Below are positions 15,307 to 25,886 of a DNA stretch of 64,000 nucleotides, piece by piece (positions within the stretch are counted from its first letter, which is position 1; each line of letters begins with the position of its first letter). The position numbers were made by a program, and so were the translations under genes. The stretch is from contig NZ_SNVJ01000012.1 in assembly GCF_009829925.1 (NCBI RefSeq), positions 62,001 through 126,000 on the forward strand, in the 5' to 3' direction. This DNA comes from Teichococcus coralli (lineage in GTDB: Bacteria; Pseudomonadota; Alphaproteobacteria; Acetobacterales; Acetobacteraceae). The notes beneath the pieces were generated by a model. It searched no databases and had not been told where the DNA came from. It saw only the letters and a program-made list of their open reading frames with translations.

Positions 15307-16437
15307 TCAGATGTAGTGCTCGGCCAGGGGCGCGAAGCCGTTGAAGCCCTGGCTGGCATAGGTGGTGACATAGGCGCCGGTGGCGAGCAGCTCCACGCGG
15401 TCCCCGCTGTCGAGCGCCAGCGGCAGGCGGTAGTTCGACTTCTCGTACAGCGTGTCGGTGCTGTCGCAGGTCGGGCCGGCGATGGTCACGGGGCCTTCCG
15501 CGCCGCCGTCGTGCGGCGTGCGGAAAGCGTACTTGATCGCCTCGCCCTCGGTCTCCGCCAGCCCGCCGAAGCGGCCGATGTCGAGGTAAACCCAGCGCAC
15601 CGGGTCGTCCTTGCCCTTCTGCGAGACCAGCACGACCTCGGAGGACACCACCCCCGCATCGCCGACGATGAAGCGGCCCGGCTCCACCACCATCTCGGGC
15701 AGCGCATTGCCGAAGGCCTCGACCATGGCGCCCATGATGGCATCGCCGATGGCGCCGATCTCCGGCACCTCGGAGCGGTAGCGCACCGGGTAGCCGCCGC
15801 CGATGTTGATCATGCGGAGGTTCACGCCGGCATTCTTCAGGTCGGTGAAGAGCAGGCCGACCTTGGCGATCGCCGCCTCGTAGGCGTCGGTGCGGGTCTG
15901 CTGGCTGCCGACATGGAAGGAGATGCCGAAGGGATCGAGGCCGAGCTCGCCGGCCAGCACCATCAGCTCGCGCGCCATCTCGACCTCGCAGCCGAACTTC
16001 TTCGACAGCGGCCACTCGGCGCCGACATTGCCGACCAGGATGCGGCAATACACCTTCGAGCCCGGCGCGGAGCGGGCGAGCTTGCGCAGCTCCGGCTCCG
16101 AGTCGAAGGCGAACATGCGCACGCCGGCATCGTAGGCGGCCTTGATGGCGCTTTCCTTCTTCACCGTGTTGCCGAAGGAGATCGCCTCCGGCCGGGCGCC
16201 GTTGGCCAGGCAGAGGTTCACCTCCTCCAGCGAGGCGGCGTCGAAGCAGGAGTCGAGATCGACCAGCCGGCTCAGGATCGGGGCGGCGGGGTTGGCCTTC
16301 ACCGCGTAGTAGATCCGGGCGAGCGGCAGCGCCGCCTTCAGCCGGGCGTAGTTCTCGGCGACGCGGTCCACGTCGACGACGAGGCAAGGCGTCGCGGGCG
16401 CGACGTCATGCAGGAAGCGGGAGACCTTGGGGGTCAT
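15307..16437 (-). CDS. Ornithine (or lysine/ornithine) decarboxylase, PLP fold type III
   Basis: A 376-residue alanine-racemase-fold decarboxylase. The PLP lysine is Lys47 in IYYAVKANPAAPIL. The phosphate-binding GGG lies in INIGGGYPVRY, the EPGR motif in VVEPGRFIVGDAG, and the catalytic cysteine of the active-site dimer partner is in GPTCDSTDTLYEK. It would make putrescine from ornithine in the cytosol. I chose ATG 16437, preceded by GGAGGG; longer starts lie in the leader. It is expressed from a long untranslated leader (about 200 nt), as known for alphaproteobacterial ODC genes. Substrate choice between ornithine and lysine is not settled. Confidence 0.9.
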   Translation of the reverse strand: MTPKVSRFLHDVAPATPCLVVDVDRVAENYARLKAALPLARIYYAVKANPAAPILSRLVDLDSCFDAASLEEVNLCLANGARPEAISFGNTVKKESAIKAAYDAGVRMFAFDSEPELRKLARSAPGSKVYCRILVGNVGAEWPLSKKFGCEVEMARELMVLAGELGLDPFGISFHVGSQQTRTDAYEAAIAKVGLLFTDLKNAGVNLRMINIGGGYPVRYRSEVPEIGAIGDAIMGAMVEAFGNALPEMVVEPGRFIVGDAGVVSSEVVLVSQKGKDDPVRWVYLDIGRFGGLAETEGEAIKYAFRTPHDGGAEGPVTIAGPTCDSTDTLYEKSNYRLPLALDSGDRVELLATGAYVTTYASQGFNGFAPLAEHYI

Positions 16438-16845
16438 CGCACCACCCTCCAATCCGAAAGGAAAGGACCGGCCCTCTGCGGGCGGCGGCCCCAAGTTGAC
16501 GAAACGGTCGAACGAACCAGCGACCAAAAGAGGCCGGTGTCAGGCTCGCGCCTTCGCCGGGGTTGCCAGAACGCTTGACGTCGTTGCGTAAACCTTTGGC
16601 CGAGCATGGTCGGCCTGGGGCCAGAGGCACGTGCGTACTGCGTCTGGGCGCGCATATAGAGATGTCGCGCCGTGACGCAAAGCCCTTTCTCAGGGTCGGG
16701 CCGTTTTTTTTCCGTGTGCTTTGTAGGTGCGGCGGAAACATCCCGAAGCGAAGGCGAATGGGCGGGAAGCCTCCGGTGCGGCAGCGGGAAAGAAGACGAA
16801 TCCCTCCGGCCCGCGATGCCGGAAAAGGGGGAGGCCGGTGGCGCC
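16438..16845. other. Long ODC leader and divergence-free gap
   Basis: No gene was seen in this 408-bp stretch. The part next to the ODC gene is probably its transcribed leader. Farther on is a poly-T run (16704-16711) and 130 bp downstream of the TetR gene with no clear terminator. The DNA is less GC-rich than flanking genes. Confidence 0.5.
16653..16680 (-). promoter_or_regulatory. Putative promoter of the ornithine decarboxylase leader
   Basis: On the minus strand TTTGCG and TATATG are about 17 bp apart, an acceptable sigma-70 match. Transcription from here would give a leader of roughly 200 nt before ATG 16437, room for a structured control RNA such as the speF motif known in alphaproteobacteria. 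I could not verify that motif by eye. Confidence 0.4.
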
Positions 16846-17487
16846 TCAGGCGGCCCCGTCCGGCACGGTGCCGTAGAGGCGGACAATGGCTTGCGCGGCC
16901 CGCGCGGCGAGCGCCGCGATCTCGTCCTCCTCTCCCTCCGTCACCAGGCCCAGGGTGGCGCGCAGGAAAAGATCGCCGCGCAGCAGGGAGAGGAACTGCT
17001 CCGCCACCAGCAGAAGGTCGATATCCGCCTGCAACTGGCCGGCCTGTTGCTGGCTCGCCAGCCAGCCCGCCAGCCAGCGGCGCACCGATTGCGGTCCGCC
17101 GGCGTAGAAGTCCCGCGCCAGGTGTGGAAAGCGCACGCCCTCGCCGATCACCACCCGGTGCAGCGCCCGCACCTCCCGACGCAGCAGGAAGCGCAGCCAC
17201 TGCTGGCCAAGCTCGGTCAGCGCCCCCTCCAGCGTGAGGCCGGAGGCGGAGAGCGCCACGTCCATCATCGCCTGCATCTTGCGGCAGTTGCTGCCGATGA
17301 TCTCCAGGAACAGCGCTTCCTTGCCGGGGAAGTGGGCGTAGAGCGTGGCCTTGGAAACCTGTGCCGCGCGCGCCACCGCATCCATCGAGACGGCGCCGAA
17401 GCCCTCCGCCATGAAGAGCGCCGCCGCCGCATCAACAATGGCGCGGCGCTTGGGAGAGAATTCCGGGGCTTCGGCGGCGTGGGACAT
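16846..17487 (-). CDS. TetR family repressor of the emrAB genes
   Basis: A 213-residue TetR protein. The N-terminal helix-turn-helix reads RRAIVDAAAALFMAEGFGA, then VSMDAVARAAQVSKATLYAH and FPGKEALF. The C-terminal half is an AefR/TetR-like ligand domain. It is divergent from emrAB, with two identical palindromes (17529 and 17593) between the genes, so autorepression and drug-inducible control of the pump are the natural reading. Confidence 0.92.
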   Translation of the reverse strand: MSHAAEAPEFSPKRRAIVDAAAALFMAEGFGAVSMDAVARAAQVSKATLYAHFPGKEALFLEIIGSNCRKMQAMMDVALSASGLTLEGALTELGQQWLRFLLRREVRALHRVVIGEGVRFPHLARDFYAGGPQSVRRWLAGWLASQQQAGQLQADIDLLLVAEQFLSLLRGDLFLRATLGLVTEGEEDEIAALAARAAQAIVRLYGTVPDGAA

Positions 17488-17528
17488 GGGGGATCACTAG
17501 GGCGGGGCGGCGGCCGGATGCAAGAGTA

Positions 17529-17545
17529 AACTGAACGGTTCAGTT
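17529..17545. promoter_or_regulatory. TetR operator 1
   Basis: AACTGAACGGTTCAGTT is a 17-bp palindrome with a single central base. It lies close to the start of the TetR gene, where it overlaps that gene's probable promoter. Confidence 0.8.
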
Positions 17546-17592
17546 CAGTCTTGACTTCCGGAATGGAAAGGCGCACCTGAAGCGCCTCACTG

Positions 17593-17609
17593 AACTGAAC
17601 CGTTCAGTT
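17593..17609. promoter_or_regulatory. TetR operator 2
   Basis: AACTGAACCGTTCAGTT repeats operator 1 exactly apart from the central base. It lies 13 bp before the emrA start, so a bound repressor would block initiation or elongation into emrAB. Confidence 0.8.
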
Positions 17610-17621
17610 CCAGGATTGCCC

Positions 17622-18785
17622 ATGAACGCTCCCGTCTCCTCCGCTCCCCCTGCCGACGCCACGCAAGCCACTCTGCCGCCGCCGAAGCGCCGCCGCCGCT
17701 GGCTGCTGCGCGTGCTGCCGGTGGTGGCGCTGGCTGCGGCTGCCCTGGGCGGCAACTGGTACTGGCACACCGGCCGCTTCCTGGTTGAAACCGACGACGC
17801 CTACGTGCAGGGCGACATCTCGGTGCTGACCCCCCGCATCGAGGCTGATGTCACCGGGATCGCCGTGGCCGACAACCAGCGCGTCGAGGCCGGCCAGGTG
17901 CTGCTGCGGCTTGACGACCGCGACGCCCGCCTGCTGGTGCGCCAGGACGCGGCGGCGCTGGCGGAGGCCGAGGCCGCCATCCAGACCGCGCGCCAGACGG
18001 TCACGCAGCTGCAGGCGCAGATCGGCAGCGCCGAGGCGCAGGTCGAGCAGGCCCGCGCCGAGCAGGCCCGCGCCGACGCCGAGGCGCGCCGCACCCAGTC
18101 GCTCTCCGGCAGCGGCTACTCCTCGCGCCAGGCGGCCGAGACCGCGGTGGCCGACCAGCGCAAGGCCGCCGCCGCCGTGCAGGCCGCCGAGGCCGAGCTG
18201 GCGGTGCGCCGCCAGGCCGTGCCGGTGCAGCAGGCGCAGCTCGCCCAGGCAGAGGCCCGGCGCGACCAGGCCGCCGCCGCGCTGGAGCAGGCCCGCATCG
18301 CGCAGACCTATACCGAGATCCGCGCGCCCTTCGACGGCATCGCCGGCAACCGCGCGGCGCAGCTCGGCCAGCGCGTGCGGCCGGGCCAGCGGCTCATCGC
18401 CGTGGCGCCGCTGCCGCAGGCGCTCTTCGTCGTCGCCAACTTCAAGGAAACCCAGCTCGCCGCCATGCGGCCGGGCCAGCCGGTCGAGATTTCCGTGGAC
18501 GCCATTCCTGGCCATGCGCTGCGCGGGCATGTGGACAGCTTCGCCCCCGGCACCGGCAGCCAGTTCAGCCTGCTGCCGCCGGAAAACGCCACCGGCAACT
18601 TCACCAAGGTGGTGCAGCGCGTGCCGGTGAAGCTGGTGCTGGAGCCCGAACAGGACGCCGAGGCCATCGCCCGGCTGCGCCCGGGGCTTTCCGTGGTGGC
18701 CGAGGTGGACACCCGCGCCGACCCGGAGGCGCCGCGCGGCGTGCTGGCCGCCGCCGCGGCGACGCTCGGCCTGGGCGGCCGCTGA
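17622..18785 (+). CDS. emrA: EmrA-like membrane-fusion (HlyD) subunit of a multidrug efflux pump
   Basis: A 387-residue periplasmic adaptor anchored by one N-terminal helix (LLRVLPVVALAAAALGGNWY). A lipoyl-like half motif VETDDAYVQGDISVLTPRIE and a long alpha-helical hairpin (about residues 100-215, rich in Ala/Gln/Glu) follow, then the second lipoyl half (IRAPFDGIAGNRAAQLGQRV) and beta-barrel. It should connect EmrB to an outer-membrane TolC-type channel not encoded here. It starts 13 bp after TetR operator 2 and is followed by emrB after 13 bp. Confidence 0.92.
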   Translation: MNAPVSSAPPADATQATLPPPKRRRRWLLRVLPVVALAAAALGGNWYWHTGRFLVETDDAYVQGDISVLTPRIEADVTGIAVADNQRVEAGQVLLRLDDRDARLLVRQDAAALAEAEAAIQTARQTVTQLQAQIGSAEAQVEQARAEQARADAEARRTQSLSGSGYSSRQAAETAVADQRKAAAAVQAAEAELAVRRQAVPVQQAQLAQAEARRDQAAAALEQARIAQTYTEIRAPFDGIAGNRAAQLGQRVRPGQRLIAVAPLPQALFVVANFKETQLAAMRPGQPVEISVDAIPGHALRGHVDSFAPGTGSQFSLLPPENATGNFTKVVQRVPVKLVLEPEQDAEAIARLRPGLSVVAEVDTRADPEAPRGVLAAAAATLGLGGR

Positions 18786-18798
18786 GGAAACATTCCCC

Positions 18799-20373
18799 AT
18801 GAGCGCCACCCGCGCCATGCCCGCCCCACAGGCGACCGAGATGCCGCTGCGCGCACGCCTCGGCTTCATGGCCATGGTGCTCGGCATGTTCATGGCGATC
18901 CTGGACATCCAGATCGTCTCCGCCTCCATCTCGGAGATCCAGGCCGGCCTCGCCGCCAGCCCGGACGAGGCGAGCTGGGTGCAGACCAGCTACCTGATCG
19001 CGGAGATCGTGATGATCCCGCTCTCGGGCTTCCTTTCGCGCCTGCTCTCCACCCGGGTGCTGTTCACCGCCTCGGCCGCCGGCTTCACCTTCTTCTCGCT
19101 GGCCTGCGCCATGGCGTCCAACCTCGGCACCATGATCGTCTTCCGCGCCGCGCAGGGCTTCATCGGCGGCGCCATGATCCCGACGGTCTTCGCCGCCAGC
19201 TTCCTGATGTTTCCCGGCAACAAGCGGGCCGGCGCCACCGTCATCATCGGCCTGACCGCGACGCTGGCGCCCACCATCGGCCCCACCCTCGGCGGCTGGC
19301 TGACGCAGAGCTTCTCCTGGCACTGGCTGTTCCTGATCAACGTGCCGATCGGCGCGCTCATCGCCTTCGCGGTGTGGAGCACGGTGGACATCGACCGCCC
19401 CGACCGCAGCCTGCTGGCCCGCTTCGACTGGTGGGGCCTGCTGTTCATGGCCGCCTTTCTGGGCAGCCTGGAATACGTCATGGAGGAAGGCCCGCGCTGG
19501 GACTGGCTGGCCGACGCGGGCGTGCGCAACCTGAGCCTGCTGGCGGCCGTCGCCGGCGTGCTGTTCTTCTGGCGCGCCCTGACCCAGGCCGAGCCGATCG
19601 TGGACCTGCGCGCCTTCCGCAACCGCAACTTCGCCATCGGCTGCCTGTTCAGCTTCACCGTCGGCATCGGGCTCTACGGCTCGGTCTACCTGCTGCCGCT
19701 CTTCCTCGGCCGGGTGCGCGGCTACAACTCCATGCAGATCGGCGAGGTGATGTTCATCACCGGCGTCTGCATGTTCCTCACCGCGCCCTTTGCAGGACGT
19801 CTCCTCGCCCGCACCGATCCGCGGCTGATGCTGGCCGCCGGGCTGTTGCTGTTCTTCGTGGCGATCTGGCAGACGGCGCAGCTCACCGCCGACAGCGCCT
19901 TCCCCGAACTGGCCTTTCCCCTCGGCCTGCGCGGCGTGGCGATGATGCTGACCATGGCACCGGTGAACCAGATCGCCCTCGGCACCATGCCGCCCGCCCA
20001 GCTCAAGGGCGCCGCCGGGCTGTACAACCTGATGCGCAATGCCGGCGGCGCCATCGGGCTGGCCATGATCAACACGCTGGTGACCGACCGCTCCTACGCC
20101 CACCGCACCCACCTGGCGGAGTCGCTGAACTGGGCACGGCCCTATGTCGGCGAATACCAGTCCACCCTGAGCGCCGCCATGGCCGGGCGCCTGGGCGACG
20201 CCTCGGACGTCGCCGCGCTGGGGCGGATCAAGAGCCTGGTGGTGCAGCAGGGCCTCGTGCTCGCCTACAACGACACGCTGCTGCTGATGGCGGGCTGCTT
20301 CCTGCTCTCCCTGCCGCTGGTCCTGCTGCTGCAACGGCCCAAGAAGGCGGGCGGGGGCGGGGAGGCGCATTGA
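18799..20373 (+). CDS. emrB: EmrB/QacA-type (DHA2) drug:proton antiporter
   Basis: A 524-residue, 14-helix major facilitator. Motif C-like and DHA2 features are visible: ILDIQIVSASISEIQAGL in helix 1, the stretch from DEASWVQTSYLIAEI on, and TIGPTLGGWLTQSFSWHWLF followed by LINVPIG, the hallmark of the EmrB group. It exports hydrophobic drugs or toxic organic acids using the proton gradient, with EmrA as adaptor. It is co-transcribed with emrA under the TetR repressor. Confidence 0.94.
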   Translation: MSATRAMPAPQATEMPLRARLGFMAMVLGMFMAILDIQIVSASISEIQAGLAASPDEASWVQTSYLIAEIVMIPLSGFLSRLLSTRVLFTASAAGFTFFSLACAMASNLGTMIVFRAAQGFIGGAMIPTVFAASFLMFPGNKRAGATVIIGLTATLAPTIGPTLGGWLTQSFSWHWLFLINVPIGALIAFAVWSTVDIDRPDRSLLARFDWWGLLFMAAFLGSLEYVMEEGPRWDWLADAGVRNLSLLAAVAGVLFFWRALTQAEPIVDLRAFRNRNFAIGCLFSFTVGIGLYGSVYLLPLFLGRVRGYNSMQIGEVMFITGVCMFLTAPFAGRLLARTDPRLMLAAGLLLFFVAIWQTAQLTADSAFPELAFPLGLRGVAMMLTMAPVNQIALGTMPPAQLKGAAGLYNLMRNAGGAIGLAMINTLVTDRSYAHRTHLAESLNWARPYVGEYQSTLSAAMAGRLGDASDVAALGRIKSLVVQQGLVLAYNDTLLLMAGCFLLSLPLVLLLQRPKKAGGGGEAH

Positions 20374-20417
20374 TCGGTTGGCTCGGGGAGGGCGCCGCCC
20401 TCCCCAGGCCCCTCCCG

Positions 20418-20440
20418 CCGGGGTGACAGTGTCACCCCGG
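20418..20440. terminator. 23-bp perfect palindrome after emrB
   Basis: CCGGGGTGACA-G-TGTCACCCCGG forms an 11-bp perfect stem about 45 bp past the emrB stop, preceded by another GC hairpin (GAGGGCGCCGCCCTC). Likely terminator, although there is no T-tract and a protein-binding site is also possible. Confidence 0.55.
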
Positions 20441-20506
20441 ACCCGCCATCGGTTCTGGCGCGCCTGACACCTGGGATGAAGACTCAGGTAGAACAGGGCG
20501 GACGAG

Positions 20507-20902
20507 ATGCGAACGAGGCAAGGGCTGCGACGGATCAGGACCTGGGCGCGGGCGATCAAGCGGGACGTGCACGCGCTTTACCTCGCCGCCCGCGATCCCC
20601 GGACGCCGTGGTACGCCAAGGCGCTCGCGCTGACGATTGCCGCTTACGCCCTCTCGCCGATCGACCTCATTCCTGACTTCATTCCGGTCCTCGGCTACCT
20701 CGACGACGCGATCCTGCTGCCGCTGGCGATCCTGCTGGCCGTCCGGCTGGTTCCTGCCGACGTCATGGCCGAGCACCGGGCGGCGGCCGACAGGGCGGAG
20801 GGGCGGCCGATCAGCCGTTCGGCCGCCGCGTTCATCGTGGGGCTCTGGCTAGCGGCGGCGGCGGCGCTGCTTTGGTGGCTCTGGCCCCGCGTCGTGCGGT
20901 GA
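20507..20902 (+). CDS. DUF1232 (YkvA-like) membrane protein
   Basis: A 131-residue protein with the DUF1232 signature KALALTIAAYALSPIDLIPD followed by FIPVLGYLDD. One hydrophobic segment falls in the signature and another at the C-terminus (AAFIVGLWLAAAAALLWWLW). Function of the family is unknown. It stands alone between emrB and a repeat-rich region, on the same strand as emrB. Confidence 0.85.
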   Translation: MRTRQGLRRIRTWARAIKRDVHALYLAARDPRTPWYAKALALTIAAYALSPIDLIPDFIPVLGYLDDAILLPLAILLAVRLVPADVMAEHRAAADRAEGRPISRSAAAFIVGLWLAAAAALLWWLWPRVVR

Positions 20903-20989
20903 CCCCGCGACGAGGGCAAGCCTGCGCCGAGGCGGCTGATTGCGTTCTCGGCCTCGGCGCGGAACGGTGCAAGGGCCGTTGATGGTGGG

Positions 20990-21097
20990 GTCTGGGGGGA
21001 CGCTGTTCCCCCAGCCGGGGAGGTCCGGAGGGGGCGGAGCCCCCTCTGGGCGAGACGCTTACGCGAGGTCCGGAGGGGGCGGAGCCCCCTCCGGACG
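20990..21097. repeat. GC hairpins with a 27-bp direct repeat
   Basis: A 27-bp unit starting GAGGTCCGGAGGGGGCGGAG (then CCCCCTC) occurs at 21020-21046 and again at 21065-21091. Each copy contains the hairpin GAGGGGGCGGAGCCCCCTC-like stem, and a third hairpin (GGGGGGACGCTGTTCCCCC) precedes them. They lie between convergent DUF1232 and thiG genes and abut the thiG stop, so they probably end transcription. Confidence 0.65.
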
Positions 21098-21892
21098 CTA
21101 GCGGATCAACCCGGAAAGCGGGCTGGAGGGATCGGCGTTGTAGTTGCGTGGCATCCGTCCGGCCAGGTGGGCGTGGCGTCCTGCCTCCACCGCCGCCTTC
21201 ATGGCCTGCGCCATGCGCACCGGATCCTTGGCATGGGCGATGGCCGAGTTCAGCAGCACGGCGTCGCAGCCCAGCTCCATGGCGGCAGCGGCCTCGCTGG
21301 CGGTGCCGATGCCGGCATCCACCAGCACCGGCACCTTGGCCTGCTCGATGATGGAGCGCAGCATGAAGGGGTTGGTCAGGCCCATGCCGGAGCCGATCGG
21401 CGCGCCGAGCGGCATGACGGCGACGCAGCCCATCTCCTCCAGGCGCTTGGCCGCCAGCGGGTCGTCGGCGCAGTAGACCATCACCTGGAAGCCATCCCTG
21501 ATGAGCGCCTGGGCGGCCTCGAAGGTGGCGGGCATGTCCGGGTAGAGGAAGGGCGGCGGGCCGAGCACCTCCAGCTTCACCAGGTTCCAACCGCCGGCCT
21601 CGCGTGCCAGGCGCAGGGTGCGCACGGCGTCCTGCGCGGTGTGGCAGCCGGCGGTGTTGGGCAGGTAGGTGTAGCGCTTCGGGTCCACGAAATCCTGCAG
21701 CATGGGCGCGCTGGAATCCGAGAGGTTCACCCGCCGCACCGCGACGGTGACCATCTCGGCGCCGCTCGCCTCGATGGCGGCGGCGGTCTCCTCCAGCGAC
21801 TTGTAGCGCCCGGTGCCGACAACAAGGCGGGAGCGGAAGCGGTGGCCCGCGACCTCCCAGGTATCGTCCGCCTGATTCTGATAGCCATCCAT
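21098..21892 (-). CDS. thiG: Thiazole synthase ThiG
   Basis: A 264-residue TIM-barrel enzyme that joins deoxyxylulose phosphate, dehydroglycine and ThiS-thiocarboxylate to form the thiazole of thiamine. Diagnostic blocks are [31 protein letters not shown], the Schiff-base Lys in NLVKLEVLG, and [17 protein letters not shown], then [15 protein letters not shown]. It lies 4 bp downstream of thiS, so the two are made together as the enzyme and its sulfur carrier. thiF and other thi genes are not in the window. Confidence 0.97.
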   Translation of the reverse strand: MDGYQNQADDTWEVAGHRFRSRLVVGTGRYKSLEETAAAIEASGAEMVTVAVRRVNLSDSSAPMLQDFVDPKRYTYLPNTAGCHTAQDAVRTLRLAREAGGWNLVKLEVLGPPPFLYPDMPATFEAAQALIRDGFQVMVYCADDPLAAKRLEEMGCVAVMPLGAPIGSGMGLTNPFMLRSIIEQAKVPVLVDAGIGTASEAAAAMELGCDAVLLNSAIAHAKDPVRMAQAMKAAVEAGRHAHLAGRMPRNYNADPSSPLSGLIR

Positions 21893-21896
21893 GGGC

Positions 21897-22109
21897 TCAG
21901 CCCCCGCCGATGAAGTGCACGATTTCCAGCGTGTCCCCCGCGGCGAGCGTGGTGGCGCCGTAGGCGGAGCGCGGCACGATCTCCAGGTTCCGCTCGACCG
22001 CCACCTTGCGGGTGTCCAGGCTGAGCGTCGCCAGCAGGTCGGCCACCGTCGCCGGGTTCTGGATGATGCGGGTTTCCCCGTTGATGGTGATCTCGATGCT
22101 GTCCGCCAT
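21897..22109 (-). CDS. thiS: Sulfur carrier protein ThiS
   Basis: A 70-residue ubiquitin-like carrier ending in FIGGG, the Gly-Gly tail that is adenylated and thiocarboxylated. Start ATG 22109 gives the normal length. Thiazole synthesis takes the sulfur from this protein. No thiamine riboswitch is evident in the 134 bp upstream, which separate it from the lipoprotein gene on the same strand. Confidence 0.95.
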   Translation of the reverse strand: MADSIEITINGETRIIQNPATVADLLATLSLDTRKVAVERNLEIVPRSAYGATTLAAGDTLEIVHFIGGG

Positions 22110-22243
22110 GGCGCGAATGTGGCGCGCGGCGGGCCGGGGGGAAAGGGGGCGGGGCGGCGAATGCTCCGCTCCGCGCGCAGATCGCCGGGAGGGCGGCCGC
22201 AGCCGCACGTCCCGGTGCCCTCCGGCTGCCCGCGTTTCCTCCC

Positions 22244-23017
22244 TCAGATAGCCATGCCAGGCAAAACGCCGTTCAGCGGGGTGCCGGAGACCGGGTTGGC
22301 GGAAGGCGAGACGGCCTGGGGGGAGACGGCCTGAGGGGAGATGGCCTGGGGGGAGATGGCCTGGGGAGTGCCGGCCGCCGGCGATCCGCCCGGCGCGGGC
22401 TCGGCAGGGGGATCGGAAGCCGCGGGCGGGGGCAGGGCTTCCTCCCTGGGAGGCGCCGGAGGGGCGGCGGAAGGCTGCGGCACGGCGCCGAAGGCGGCAG
22501 GCGGGGCCGAGAACACGGCGGCGGGGGGTGGGCCAGGCGGGTTCTCGTGGGGCACGGTGTAGTCCGGCACGATGCGGGCCTGCGCGCCGGCGATCACCAG
22601 CACCTTCTGGCCGAGCGCCAGCGGCGTGTCGTCCCGCTGCACCACCGAGACCAGGTCGCCACTGGGCTTGCGCACGATGTATTCGTAGCCCTGCTGGGAG
22701 CCGGCGCCCTTTTCCGCGGCCGCGCCCAGCAGGCCGCCGATCAGGCCGCCGCCGATGCCGCCGAAGGCGGAGGTGATGTCGCCGCCGCCGATCCGGCTGC
22801 CGGCCACGCCGCCGGCCGCGGCGCCACTGGCCACGCCGGTGGTGCCGTCCGCCGCGATCTCGATGGCGCGCCGCCCGACGACCACGCCCTGCTCGACCTT
22901 GTTGGCCTGCTGCACCGCCCGGCTGGCATAGGTATCGGGTGAATAGCTCGGGCTGCAGGCCGCCAGCAGGCCGCTCAGCAGCAGCGCCGGCAGCCCGAAC
23001 CTGGCAAGCGGGGTCAT
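22244..23017 (-). CDS. Glycine-zipper outer-membrane lipoprotein
   Basis: A 257-residue lipoprotein. The signal ends in the lipobox LLAAC ([13 protein letters not shown]), followed by a Gly-zipper 2TM region ([18 protein letters not shown] and [15 protein letters not shown]) as in SlyB/PcP proteins. A small beta domain ([20 protein letters not shown]) comes next, then a long Pro/Ala-rich tail with the repeat SPQA(I/V) encoded by a 15-bp tandem repeat. SlyB-type proteins stabilise the outer membrane. ATG 23017 has GGAGG upstream. Confidence 0.85.
   Translation of the reverse strand: MTPLARFGLPALLLSGLLAACSPSYSPDTYASRAVQQANKVEQGVVVGRRAIEIAADGTTGVASGAAAGGVAGSRIGGGDITSAFGGIGGGLIGGLLGAAAEKGAGSQQGYEYIVRKPSGDLVSVVQRDDTPLALGQKVLVIAGAQARIVPDYTVPHENPPGPPPAAVFSAPPAAFGAVPQPSAAPPAPPREEALPPPAASDPPAEPAPGGSPAAGTPQAISPQAISPQAVSPQAVSPSANPVSGTPLNGVLPGMAI
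22308..22367 (-). repeat. 15-bp tandem repeat in the lipoprotein C-terminus
   Basis: Four copies of a 15-bp unit (GAGACGGCCTGGGGG on the plus strand) encode [10 protein letters not shown] pentads, in frame, near the protein's end. Copies differ at one or two bases. Confidence 0.85.
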
Positions 23018-23102
23018 TTCGGCCTCCCTCCAGGGTGGAACGCTGCGGCGCAAACTAGGGAAGCGGGGGCGCGGTGTCATCCCGTGCTCTGGGCAAAGCT
23101 TC

Positions 23103-23116
23103 CATGCCGCGGCATG
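23103..23116. promoter_or_regulatory. Perfect palindrome CATGCCGCGGCATG upstream of betT
   Basis: A 14-bp perfect palindrome lies in the region between the divergently read lipoprotein and betT genes. It may bind a regulator; no known motif is matched. A weak promoter-like pair (TTGTCA at 23158, ACCTAG 17 bp later) follows it. Confidence 0.35.
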
Positions 23117-23307
23117 CAACCCGCGGGAGGCGGCAGAACTTCAGCGGGTCTGCCGAGTTGTCATTGACGGCTTTGGGACCACCTAGGGCGGGCGCGGCCA
23201 TGCCTGCGCTCCGCACGGTCGCCGTCTGGCGCCCGCCTGCCCCGGGCGACGCGCGCAGGCACCCACCGCGGGCACGGCCAAGGCTCAGACTTCCGAGGAG
23301 ACGCATC

Positions 23308-25281
<1,974 letters not shown>

Positions 25282-25397
25282 GGCGGGCCGCAGGGAGCCG
25301 GCGGCCGGGCAAGAAAGACCCGGTCCCCCGGCTTCCGCCCGGCAACCGATGGGAGGCGGGCCCGTTGCTCCCGCAACCATCGGAAGGAGCCGGAACC

Positions 25398-25730
25398 ATG
25401 GGCAAGCTTTCCCCGGAGATGCAGCGCTGCGTTGACGAGTGCCTGCGCTGCTACAGCACCTGTCTTTCCATGGCCGCCGGGCATTGCCTGGAAGCCGGTG
25501 GAAAGCATACCGAGCCCGGGCATTTCCGCCTGATGCTCGCCTGCGCCGAGATCTGCCGCACCGCCGCGCATTTCATGCTGATCGGCTCGCCGCACCACCG
25601 CCATACCTGCCGGGAATGCGCCGAGATCTGCCGCGAATGCGCCCAGGATTGCGCCGGGCTTGACGGGATGGAGGCCTGTGTCGAGGCTTGCCAGCGTTGC
25701 GCCGAGAGCTGCGCCGCCATGGCCGCCTGA
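25398..25730 (+). CDS. Cys-rich four-helix-bundle copper-binding protein (DUF326)
   Basis: A 110-residue protein with about fifteen cysteines on amphipathic helices: CVDECLRCYSTCLSMAAGHC, LACAEICRTAAH, TCRECAEICRECAQDC, then EACVEACQRCAESC. The pattern matches DUF326/Csp-type copper-storage proteins that bind Cu(I) inside a helical bundle. There is no signal peptide, so it would be cytosolic. ATG 25398 follows GGAAGGAG. An inverted repeat CCGATGG/CCATCGG lies just upstream. Confidence 0.88.
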   Translation: MGKLSPEMQRCVDECLRCYSTCLSMAAGHCLEAGGKHTEPGHFRLMLACAEICRTAAHFMLIGSPHHRHTCRECAEICRECAQDCAGLDGMEACVEACQRCAESCAAMAA

Positions 25731-25886
25731 AACACTCTGCCGCCGGTTTCCCTTGTAAATCAGCGGGATGCCGGATGGGGAGGGGAGCCGGGCCGGTCGG
25801 CCAGGGGGACGCCATGCCGCGCCCGCGCTTGCGGGGCGGAAACCCCCCGTGCTACGCGCGCCGATCGGACCGGACGGAAGCCCCAC

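Noticed and set aside
16704..16711. Run of eight T that looks like a terminator tail.
   Set aside because: Only a weak GCCC/GGGC stem precedes it on the plus strand, and no plus-strand gene reads into it.
22110..22243. Possible thiamine pyrophosphate riboswitch before thiS.
   Set aside because: A CTGAGG-like string and GC-rich stems occur, but the conserved ACCTGAT and CTGAGA boxes are not present in the right order.
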